A DNA stretch of 22,968 nucleotides from JAPWJZ01 sp035626855 (lineage in GTDB: Bacteria > Pseudomonadota > Alphaproteobacteria > Micavibrionales > UBA2020), in assembly GCA_035626855.1 (NCBI GenBank), contig DASPMW010000124.1, positions 1 through 22,968 of the forward strand, read 5' to 3'. The stretch's first letter is position 1, and each line of letters starts with the position of its first letter. Positions 15,113 to 22,968 of this stretch are shown in pieces. The notes under the pieces were generated by a model that saw only the letters and a program-made list of their open reading frames with translations, made no database searches and had not been told where the DNA came from. Both the position numbers and the translations under genes were made by a program.

Positions 15113-15933
15113 TTCCCCGCGAAAAACAGCTGGGTGAGGAAATAGTTCGTGATGAGGATGAGGATGGAGCTTGATACCACCGCATTCGTCGTTGCCGCGC
15201 CCACGCCTTGCGCGCCGCGCTGCGAGTTATAGCCGTTGTAGCAGCCCATCAGCGTCACGATAAACCCGAAGGCGGAAGCCTTCCACAGCCCCGATGCCAC
15301 GTCGTCATAGGTCAGGTATTCCCAGGTCTTGTGCAGGTAGTTTTCCGGCCCGAAGCCGAGCTTGAACACCCCGACCAGGTAGCCACCGAACACGCCAATG
15401 ATGTCGGCGACAAGAACGAGCAGCGGCAGCATGAGCGTGCCCGCGATCAGCCGCGGCGCGACGAGGTATTTGTAAGGATTGGTCGAGAGCGTCGTGAGCG
15501 CGTCGATCTGCTCCGTCACGCGCATGGTGCCAAGCTCCGCCGCGATGGAGGCGCCGATGCGCCCCGCGACCATAAGCCCCGCCAGCACCGGCGCAAGCTC
15601 GCGCGTGACCGACAGCACGACGACGGTCGCAACCGCGCCTTCGGCGGAGAAGCGCGAGAAGCCCGTATAGCTTTGCAGCGCGAGCACCATGCCGGTGAAC
15701 AGCGCCGTCATGCCGACGACCGGCAGCGAGTAATAGCCGATATCGACGAACTGGCGCAGCAGCAGGCGCGGGTAAAAAGGCGGCGTGAAGCAGTGATAGA
15801 TCGCGCTTGCCGTGAAGCGCGACAGCCGCCCGACGGCCGCCAGGAAATTCAGGATCGTCGCGCCCAGTTTCTGCACAGGATCGAGCAGCGAGGCGCGGGG
15901 TTTTTCAATCGTTTTTTCGTCTGCGATGCTCAT
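15109..15933 (-). CDS. mlaE: ABC transporter permease of the Mla system (MlaE family)
   Basis: This inner-membrane permease is the partner of MlaF. The product is 274 residues with about five to six hydrophobic segments. It has the family signature VTEQIDALTTLSTNPYKYLV, an ELAPVLAGLMVAGRIGA segment before it, and a final helix (SSILILITNYFLTQLFF). The ATG at 15933 overlaps the alr stop (ATGA at 15930-15933). A longer open frame running up to 16224 only shadows alr and I rejected it. Translational coupling at both ends ties it to alr and mlaF. Confidence 0.93.
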   Translation of the reverse strand: MSIADEKTIEKPRASLLDPVQKLGATILNFLAAVGRLSRFTASAIYHCFTPPFYPRLLLRQFVDIGYYSLPVVGMTALFTGMVLALQSYTGFSRFSAEGAVATVVVLSVTRELAPVLAGLMVAGRIGASIAAELGTMRVTEQIDALTTLSTNPYKYLVAPRLIAGTLMLPLLVLVADIIGVFGGYLVGVFKLGFGPENYLHKTWEYLTYDDVASGLWKASAFGFIVTLMGCYNGYNSQRGAQGVGAATTNAVVSSSILILITNYFLTQLFFAGK

Positions 15934-17025
15934 GCTTCCACACCCGTGTATTCGCGCCTGTATCGCCGCCCGAGCGATGTCAGGATTTCGTAGCCGATCG
16001 TGCCCGCCTGCGCCGCGACCTCGTCGACCGTCTGGCGCGGGCCGATGATTTCCGCCCATTCGCCCTGTTCGGGCTGGCGGGGCAGCAGCGACGTATCGAC
16101 GATAATGCTGTCCATCGACACGCGGCCGATGACGGGGCATTTTTCGCCGTCGATGACGACCTTGCCGCGCCCGGTCAGGCTGCGGAGATAGCCATCGGCA
16201 TATCCTACTGAAATTGTGGCGCAATGGGCAGGGCTTGCTGCCGTATAACTAGCACCGTAGCCAACGGGCGATGATATGTCAATAAACCGGGTTTCCACAA
16301 TGCGGGCGGAGAGCGTAACCACCCCGTCCATCGGGTTCGCGCCGGCCGCGGGGTTAATTCCATAAAGGCCGCAGCCGGGCCGCGCGAGATCGAAATGGTA
16401 ATCCGGCCCCAGCAGGATGCCCGCCGAATTGGCGAGGCTCAGGCGGAACGGCATGCCAAGCGCCTCCGACAGCTGGCGGAAGGCGGAGAGCTGCAGGGCG
16501 TTCATCGGGTGGTTCGGCTCGTCCGCGCAGGAGAGGTGACTCATGACGTAGCGGATATCGATGGGCTGCAGCATCGGCCGCGTGAGCTCGGTCACGTCCT
16601 TCGCGCAGAGGCCGAGGCGGTTCATGCCGGTATCGATATGGATGACCGCCGGCTGGCGCCTGCCGCTGACCGCCGAATAGCCGCCCCAGTAGACGATGTC
16701 GTCGAGCGAGTTGAGCACGGGGATCAGCCCCTGCGCCGTGAAGTCTTGCGGATGCCCGCCATAGGGGCCGTTCAGAACATAGATAACGGCTTCCTTTGGC
16801 AGCACCGTGCGCACGGCTACGCCCTCGTCGAAATGGGCGACGAAGAAATGGCGGCATTCCTGCGCGAACAGCGCGCGCGCCACCTGCTGTGCGCCGAGGC
16901 CGTAGCCATCCGCCTTCACGACCGCCGCGCAGTCGCTGCCCTGCTTCAGCATCTTGCGGAAGCGAAGGTAATTGGCCGCTACTTTGTCGAGATGGATTTC
17001 CAAAACCGACAGCGGGCCGCTGTAA

Positions 17026-18528
<1,503 letters not shown>

Positions 18529-18643
18529 GCCCCGAAAATTAGCAGATTGGGGCAGCCGGATACACGATTCTTTGCCCCTTTTTTGCGCTAAAACCTGCTA
18601 AAAAAATTCATCTGGAATATGAACCGTTTCGGGAGGAATTTTC

Positions 18644-19132
18644 ATGGCGGAGACGCTCACCTTGCCGCAAGGCGCCGGTAAGGTTGAAACCTACACGGCG
18701 CTGCTGCCGCAGATAGAATCCGTGATCGCCGTCACGCCCGACATGATTGCGAATATGGCGAATGTCGCGGCGATGCTGAAGGCCGCGTTTGATTTCCACT
18801 GGGTCGGCTTCTACCGCACGGTAGAGCCCGGCCTGCTGCGCCTTGGGCCCTTCCAGGGGCCGCTCGCCTGCGTCGATATCCCGTTTACGAAGGGTGTCTG
18901 CGGCAAGGCCGCCCGCGACCAGGCAACGATCATTGTCCCCGATGTCGAAGCCTTCCCCGGCCATATCGCCTGCAGCAGCCTGTCGAAATCCGAAATCGTC
19001 GTACCGGGCGTGGTAAACGGCGAAACCGCCTTCGTGCTGGATTTGGACAGCGACCGGCTCGATGATTTCGATGCGGTCGACCAGGAATGGCTGGAGAAGT
19101 TGGTGACAATACTTATAAAAGCTTCCAATTAA
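18644..19132 (+). CDS. msrC: Free methionine-(R)-sulfoxide reductase (GAF domain)
   Basis: This enzyme reduces free Met-R-sulfoxide, not protein-bound residues, and so repairs oxidative damage in the cytosol. The 162-residue product is a single GAF domain. The catalytic cysteines are Cys76 (PLACVDIPF), Cys86 (KGVCGKAA) and Cys110 (HIACSS). Their spacings of 10 and 24 residues equal those of E. coli YebR/MsrC (84, 94, 118). The motifs F-x-W-V-G-F-Y-R and SKSEIVVP also match. GGGAGGA lies about seven bases before the ATG. The gene is divergent from dnaB and interrupts the usual dnaB/rplI neighbourhood. Confidence 0.93.
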   Translation: MAETLTLPQGAGKVETYTALLPQIESVIAVTPDMIANMANVAAMLKAAFDFHWVGFYRTVEPGLLRLGPFQGPLACVDIPFTKGVCGKAARDQATIIVPDVEAFPGHIACSSLSKSEIVVPGVVNGETAFVLDLDSDRLDDFDAVDQEWLEKLVTILIKASN

Positions 19133-19203
19133 CAAAAATTGAAGCCAATGTTATTATTAATAATGCGAATTAGGGATGGCTTGAGATATTTTCGGAACCC
19201 ATT

Positions 19204-19614
19204 GTGAATCCGTCCATATACGAATTTACGAAAGCCAAATTGACTACACACGGTGTAACTCGAACCGTGGCTGGGCGTCTGACATTGAGCGATAAAAAAC
19301 TATTCCTGAAATTTATCCAACTTGAAAGAAGTGTACGTATTGATGATTTTGAAACAGTAAGGAAAAGTGTCGAAGAAATCGCTGTTTATACAAAAAAAAT
19401 TGACCGGCCGCAGCTCATTGTATTTGCCTATATGTACTTATGGCTTGATAACCGATACCCACAAATTACCTCTAAATATCTCGCAAATGGTGGCTATTTG
19501 AGCGAATTTAGCCGCAAACCCACCGCAGACGAAGATCTGATACATACATGGGCGGGGGCATGGTATACCCGCTTGGGGCACATCTTCTTACGAATTGTGG
19601 CTTATACTGATTAA
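19204..19614 (+). CDS. Hypothetical protein, AT-rich orphan ORF
   Basis: This is a 136-codon ORF starting with GTG at 19204; the SD is not clear. I do not recognise the product. It has a basic N-terminal third (VTRTVAGRLTLSDKKLFLKF), a central hydrophobic stretch (LIVFAYMYLWL) too short and mixed to be a sure membrane span, and an aromatic C-terminus (HTWAGAWYTRLGHIFLRIV). There is no signal peptide. Codon use is clearly different from its neighbours, with many A/T-ending codons, and the 70 bases before it are also AT-rich. This suggests recent transfer. It ends just before a bidirectional terminator shared with rplI. Confidence 0.65.
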   Translation: MNPSIYEFTKAKLTTHGVTRTVAGRLTLSDKKLFLKFIQLERSVRIDDFETVRKSVEEIAVYTKKIDRPQLIVFAYMYLWLDNRYPQITSKYLANGGYLSEFSRKPTADEDLIHTWAGAWYTRLGHIFLRIVAYTD

Positions 19615-19635
19615 AATCTTAAGTTTACGCAAAGA

Positions 19636-19670
19636 AAACCCGCCGGTCTTTCGACGCGGCGGGTTTCTTT
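19636..19670. terminator. Bidirectional terminator between the orphan ORF and rplI
   Basis: AAACCCGCC (19636-19644) pairs with GGCGGGTTT (19658-19666) in nine base pairs. CTTT follows on the plus strand and TCTTT on the minus strand. It can end both the convergent rplI transcript and the plus-strand ORF. Confidence 0.82.
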
Positions 19671-19686
19671 AAAGACGTAACCGGAA

Positions 19687-20313
19687 TTAAGCGGCTGCTT
19701 CTTCTTCGGCGGGCTGTTCGCCAGCTTCGGCGGCAGCTGCTGCGGCTGCAGCGGCTTTTTCCTGGGCTTCGATCGCCTTGATCGCGCGCGCGGAGAGCGA
19801 GTCGCCGCGGTCGTTGTCGGCTTTCTGGATGAGCGCTTCGCCGCGCTCTTCCTGGATTTTCGCTTCTTCAGCGGAACGGGCGATGTTGATCGTCACTTCG
19901 ACCGTCACTTCAGGATGCAGGCTGACTTTCACCGGGTAGAGGCCGAGCAGCTTGTAGGCGCGGTCCATGCGCACCTGGTTGCGGTCGACCTTGAAGCCCT
20001 GCTCGACGATCGCTTCCGCGATGTCGCGCGCGGAGACGGAACCGTAGAGCTGGCCGGCTTCGGACGCCTGGCGGATGATCGCGGCATGGATGCCGTTCAG
20101 CTTCTTGCCGACCTTTTCCGCTTCTTCGCGGCGTTTCAGGTTGTCGGCTTCCAGCGTTTTCTTCTGGCCTTCAAAGACGGCGATGTTGTCTTTGGTCGCG
20201 CGCAGGGCCTTGTTGCGGGGGAGAAGGAAGTTGCGGGCGTAACCCGGCTTCACATTCACCACTTCGCCCATCTGGCCGAGATCTTCGACGCGCTCGAGAA
20301 GGATGACTTGCAT
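19687..20313 (-). CDS. rplI: 50S ribosomal protein bL9
   Basis: bL9 binds 23S rRNA near the L1 stalk and helps keep the reading frame. The 208-residue product has the family start MQVILLERVEDLGQMG and the signature VVNVKPGYARNFLLP. A long helix (EGQKKTLEADNLKRREEAEK) links to a C-terminal domain (GQLYGSVSARDIAEAI). Beyond the usual ~150 residues it has an Ala/Glu-rich tail of about 60, common in alphaproteobacterial bL9. The ATG at 20313 has AAGGAG about nine bases upstream; a TTG two codons earlier is unlikely. It is the last gene of rpsF-rpsR-rplI. Confidence 0.96.
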   Translation of the reverse strand: MQVILLERVEDLGQMGEVVNVKPGYARNFLLPRNKALRATKDNIAVFEGQKKTLEADNLKRREEAEKVGKKLNGIHAAIIRQASEAGQLYGSVSARDIAEAIVEQGFKVDRNQVRMDRAYKLLGLYPVKVSLHPEVTVEVTINIARSAEEAKIQEERGEALIQKADNDRGDSLSARAIKAIEAQEKAAAAAAAAAEAGEQPAEEEAAA

Positions 20314-20326
20314 GTTCAATTACTCC

Positions 20327-20620
20327 TTAGTTCGCGACGTAAGGCAGGAGCGCAAGGAAGCGGGCGCGCTTGATGGCGCGCGCGAGCTTCCTCTGCGATT
20401 TCTGCGAAACGGCGGTGATGCGGGACGGGACGATCTTGCCGCGCTCGGAAATGTAGCGGCCGAGCATCTTGGGATCCTTGTAGTCGATCGCGGGCGCATT
20501 CTTGCCCGAGAAGGGGCAGGATTTGCGGCGGCGGAAGAAGGGACGGCGTGCGCCGCCTGCCCCGCCCTTGCGGTCGCCTTCGGGTTTACGATCGCCGAAT
20601 GATTTCTTTTCGAATGCCAT
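20327..20620 (-). CDS. rpsR: 30S ribosomal protein bS18
   Basis: bS18 pairs with bS6 on the 30S platform and binds 16S rRNA. The product is 97 residues and basic. The core is SCPFSGKNAPAIDYKDPKML, then ITAVSQKSQRKLARAIKRAR, ending in FLALLPYV. A Gly/Arg-rich N-terminal stretch (about res 8-30) is longer than in E. coli. GGAG lies upstream of the ATG. It sits five bases after rpsF and 13 before rplI on the same strand. Confidence 0.97.
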   Translation of the reverse strand: MAFEKKSFGDRKPEGDRKGGAGGARRPFFRRRKSCPFSGKNAPAIDYKDPKMLGRYISERGKIVPSRITAVSQKSQRKLARAIKRARFLALLPYVAN

Positions 20621-20625
20621 GGTGA

Positions 20626-21138
20626 TTATTCTCCGTCTTTCGGGGTGTCAGCTGCGGGAGCCGCGTCGCGGTTGTCGCGGCGGTAGCCTTTGTCGCCGCC
20701 GAAGCCGCCTTTGTCGCCGCGATAGCCGCCGCGGTCGCCGCCACGGAAGCCGCCGCCTTCGCGACCTTCACGGTCGCCGCCGCGGAAGCCGCCGCCTTCG
20801 CCGTCGCGATCGTCATCGGAATGCTTGAGGACGGCCGAGGGGCCTTCCGGCAGCTTTTCGATGCGCACGGTCATGTGGCGCAGCACGTCTTCGTTCAGGC
20901 CGATATTGCGCTCCATCTCGACGATCGCGGAAGCCGGACCTTCGATGTGCAGAAGCGTGTAGTGGCCTTTGCGGTTTTTCTTGATTTTGTAAGCGAGGTT
21001 GCGAAGACCCCAGCTTTCGGTGCGTTTGACTTCGGCGCCGTTGTCGGTGACGATTTTCGCGAAGTTCTTGGCGAGGTCTTCCGCTGCTTTCGCAGAGATG
21101 TCCTGCCGTGCGATAAACACGGTTTCGTAGAGAGGCAT
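20626..21138 (-). CDS. rpsF: 30S ribosomal protein bS6 with a Gly/Arg-rich tail
   Basis: bS6 forms a dimer with bS18 in the 30S subunit. The 170-residue product has a normal core (res 1-100) starting MPLYETVFIARQDIS, with SWGLRNLAYKIKKNRKGHY and IEGPASAIVEMERN. It is followed by about 60 residues rich in Gly, Arg and Asp with repeated GGGFRGGDR and RGD/GGDKG units. E. coli bS6 has a short acidic tail instead. The start at 21138 is chosen from the family N-terminus, with AAGGGA upstream. A longer open frame to 21207 is not supported. It leads rpsF-rpsR-rplI. Confidence 0.96.
   Translation of the reverse strand: MPLYETVFIARQDISAKAAEDLAKNFAKIVTDNGAEVKRTESWGLRNLAYKIKKNRKGHYTLLHIEGPASAIVEMERNIGLNEDVLRHMTVRIEKLPEGPSAVLKHSDDDRDGEGGGFRGGDREGREGGGFRGGDRGGYRGDKGGFGGDKGYRRDNRDAAPAADTPKDGE
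20698..20802. repeat. GC-rich internal repeats in the rpsF tail
   Basis: The word AAGCCGCC and its flanks recur several times here. They code on the minus strand for two GGGFRGGDR units and related GYRGDKGG units. Slippage or unequal exchange could readily change the copy number. Confidence 0.6.
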
Positions 21139-21398
21139 TTCTGATTCCCTTGGGTTTAGCCGGCCTGCCGCTGTTCGCCCGAAACCAATCGGATGCCAGC
21201 CGCACAAGCCATAGCCGACCGGAACAATTCCGAACGGCGGGTTTGGTAGGGGGTTTATATATGGATTCCCCTAATAAAGACAAGGAATTTCCCGCAAGAC
21301 CGCGAAAAATATGGGTTTTGGCGGGAAAGACTTGCAAACCTTGCCATAATATTTTACGCTGCTCCGATAAAAGGCAATAAAAACAAGGTGTGTGAGAG

Positions 21399-21845
21399 AT
21401 GAAGGACGATTTCGAATTCCGCTTTCGCGGGGCCGGCAACTATGCCGACCATTTCAACAATGCCTTCTGGCTGGATGAGAACGCGGAATACCACCGCGAC
21501 GGCGGTCCCGCGATTAAATACGCAGAGGGGGGCGAGGCCTGGATGCAGCACGGCAAGCCCCATCGCGACGGCGACCTGCCTGCGATCACTGACGCGCAAG
21601 GCAGCAAAGGCTGGTACCAGAACGGCGAGCTGCACCGGCTGTTCAAGCCCGCCGTCGAAAATGCCGATGGCAGCGTCCAGTTCTGGGTCGAGGGCAAGCA
21701 ACTGACGCCCGAAGCCGCCGAGAAATTTTTCCGCAGCATCACGACCGCCGAAGACGTCCAGCGCGGTTTCGCGGTCGCGGCGGCGGTAAAGACAGCTCCG
21801 GTCCCGAAGGCGGCCGCGCCGAAAACGGCTCATTTCAGCCGTTAA
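21399..21845 (+). CDS. Small protein with MORN-variant-like repeats
   Basis: The product is 148 residues with no signal peptide or membrane span. Three repeats of about 23 residues follow a W-x(3)-G-x(2)-H-R-x-x-G-P-A pattern: res about 24-46 (EYHRDGGPAIKYAEGG), 47-69 (WMQHGKPHRDGDLPAITD), and 70-92 (WYQNGELHRLFKPAVEN). A half unit, FWVEGKQL, and an Ala/Pro/Lys-rich tail follow. Repeats of this look occur in MORN-variant and YwqK-like proteins of bacteria, phages and giant viruses; their role is poorly defined. It is divergent from rpsF and has host-like codon use. The SD is weak (GAGAG). The repeat call is firm, the function unknown. Confidence 0.75.
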   Translation: MKDDFEFRFRGAGNYADHFNNAFWLDENAEYHRDGGPAIKYAEGGEAWMQHGKPHRDGDLPAITDAQGSKGWYQNGELHRLFKPAVENADGSVQFWVEGKQLTPEAAEKFFRSITTAEDVQRGFAVAAAVKTAPVPKAAAPKTAHFSR

Positions 21846-21852
21846 TCGCCAC

Positions 21853-21881
21853 TGTCATCCTGCGCGCAGCGAAGGATGACA
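21853..21881. repeat. Palindromic REP-like element after the MORN-variant gene
   Basis: TGTCATCCT (21853-21861) and AGGATGACA (21873-21881) form a 9-bp inverted repeat around GCGCGCAGCGA, just after a stop codon. The word resembles short dispersed palindromes found in many bacterial genomes. It lacks a T tract, so it is not a standard terminator. Confidence 0.5.
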
Positions 21882-21914
21882 AACAGAACAAGCACTTATC
21901 AATATTAAATTGCG

Positions 21915-21942
21915 TTTTACGCAGTTATGTGCTAGCGTAAAA
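21915..21942. promoter_or_regulatory. Dyad upstream of fabD, operator candidate
   Basis: TTTTACGC (21915-21922) and GCGTAAAA (21935-21942) are perfect inverted halves 12 bp apart, about 115 bp before the fabD start. This is the size and symmetry of a dimeric repressor site. I cannot name the regulator. Confidence 0.4.
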
Positions 21943-22056
21943 TGGACAGGTTATTGAACATTGTGAAAACGGTACCACCCACCCCCGGACTTGAACGGCG
22001 CGCCATTACCGTTTATCTAGGGGAAGAATTTCCGCGACCCATCAGGAGCAAAGCGC

Positions 22057-22968
22057 ATGAAAGCATTCGTATTTCCGGGACAGGGCAGCCAGTCGCCCGG
22101 CATGGGCAAGGAACTCGCCGAGGCTTTCGCCCCCGCCCGCGAGGTTTTCCAGGAAGTCGATGACGCGCTGAACCAGAAGCTGTCCAAACTGATTTTCGAG
22201 GGACCGGACACGGACCTCAACCTCACCGAGAACACCCAGCCCGCGCTGATGGCGGTTTCCATGGCGGTCGTGCGCGTGCTGCAACAGGCAAAGCCGGAAC
22301 TCATCACCCCCGCCCTGTGCAAATATGTCGCCGGCCATTCGCTCGGCGAATATTCAGCGCTGACCGCGGCCGGCACTTTCAGCATCGGCGATGCGGCAAG
22401 GCTTTTGAAAATCCGCGGACAGGCGATGCAGAAAGCCGTGCCGGTCGGCGTCGGCGCGATGGCCGCGATCCTCGGCCTCGAACTGCCGGACGTGACGGCG
22501 ATCGCAAAAGAGGCTTCCAATTCCGAAATCGTCGCGGCGGCGAACGATAATTCCTTCGGCCAAGTCGTCGTGAGCGGGCACAAGGCGGCGGTTGAAAAGG
22601 CCGTCGCGCTCGCAACCGCCAAGGGCGCGAAGCGCGCGATCATCCTCCCCGTCTCGGCCCCCTTCCACTGCGCGCTGATGCAGCCGGCGGCGGATGCGAT
22701 GCAAGCGGCGCTCGCCGAAGTGAAAATGAACGCGCCCGCCGTGCCGCTGGTCGCCAACGTCATTGCAAGCGAAGTCACCGACCCCTCGCAGATCCGCAAG
22801 CTGCTGGTCGAGCAGGTGACCGGCATGGTGCGCTGGCGCGAAAGCGTGCTTTACATGAAACAACAAGGCGTGACGGAGCTGATCGAGCTGGGCGCCGGCA
22901 AGGTGCTCAACGGCCTGACCAAGCGCATCGACGGCGACCTGACCGGCCGCGCCGTGAACGCGCCCAAG
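22057..22968 (+). CDS. fabD: Malonyl-CoA:ACP transacylase (partial, runs off the window)
   Basis: FabD moves malonyl groups from CoA to acyl carrier protein to feed fatty-acid elongation. At least 304 codons are open to the window end. The N-terminus reads MKAFVFPGQGSQSPGMG, with the oxyanion-loop GQGSQ. The nucleophile is Ser95 in AGHSLGEYSAL, and the catalytic His is His204 in PVSAPFHCALM. ITENTQPA-type and VVVSG segments also match. AGGAG (22044-22048) lies eight bases before the ATG. Usual length is about 310, so only the last residues are missing. fabG and acpP would be expected downstream. Confidence 0.96.
   Translation, partial: MKAFVFPGQGSQSPGMGKELAEAFAPAREVFQEVDDALNQKLSKLIFEGPDTDLNLTENTQPALMAVSMAVVRVLQQAKPELITPALCKYVAGHSLGEYSALTAAGTFSIGDAARLLKIRGQAMQKAVPVGVGAMAAILGLELPDVTAIAKEASNSEIVAAANDNSFGQVVVSGHKAAVEKAVALATAKGAKRAIILPVSAPFHCALMQPAADAMQAALAEVKMNAPAVPLVANVIASEVTDPSQIRKLLVEQVTGMVRWRESVLYMKQQGVTELIELGAGKVLNGLTKRIDGDLTGRAVNAPK

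Noticed and set aside
15934..16224. N-terminal extension of mlaE by 97 codons
   Set aside because: It lies entirely inside alr in another frame. The ATGA overlap at 15930-15933 and the family N-terminus mark the true start.
21978..22010. A tRNA T-arm look-alike on the minus strand before fabD
   Set aside because: The GTTCAAGTCC word has no pairing T stem, and no anticodon arm or acceptor can be drawn around it.

Overview
The window comes from an alphaproteobacterial chromosome. It is GC-rich (about 60 % by eye). The class is supported by the gene neighbourhoods: mutM, enoyl-CoA hydratase, rpsT and dnaA in a row; rpsF-rpsR-rplI beside dnaB-alr; and fabD divergent from rpsF. The proteins fit the same class. 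I cannot fix the order or genus from sequence alone.

Layout. 1-1760: the last codons of a probable groS, then groL with a strong terminator. 1761-2182: a long gap with a small SD-preceded ORF and no recognised gene. 2183-2789: an Hsp20 gene with its terminator. 2788-3285 (minus): an ankyrin-repeat protein. 3517-5569: mutM, an enoyl-CoA hydratase gene broken by one frameshift, and rpsT. 5570-6055: an AT-rich gap with a perfect DnaA box and A-tract palindromes, then dnaA (6056-7468). 7539-9491: a DsbD/ScsB-type thiol-disulfide transporter. 9561-10597: two tandem TerB-like paralogues. 10657-11388 (minus): a slipin/SPFH membrane protein. It is preceded by 374 bp of unassigned, strongly structured sequence, the least explained part of the window. 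11763-18528 (minus): a tight block transcribed as dnaB, alr, mlaE, mlaF and PBP1A, with overlaps or a 5-bp gap. 18644-19614 (plus): msrC and an AT-rich orphan ORF. 19687-21138 (minus): rpsF-rpsR-rplI. 21399-21845: a small protein of MORN-variant-like repeats. 22057 to the end: fabD, cut by the window edge.

Most of the window is housekeeping: protein folding, replication initiation and helicase loading, cell-wall synthesis, outer-membrane lipid transport, ribosomal proteins and fatty-acid synthesis. The accessory-looking parts are the SPFH gene with its structured leader (about 10.6-11.76 kb) and the orphan ORF near 19.2-19.6 kb. Both are visibly richer in A+T than their neighbours. I found no CRISPR array, IS element, prophage or recognisable defence system, and no tRNA or rRNA gene I can support.
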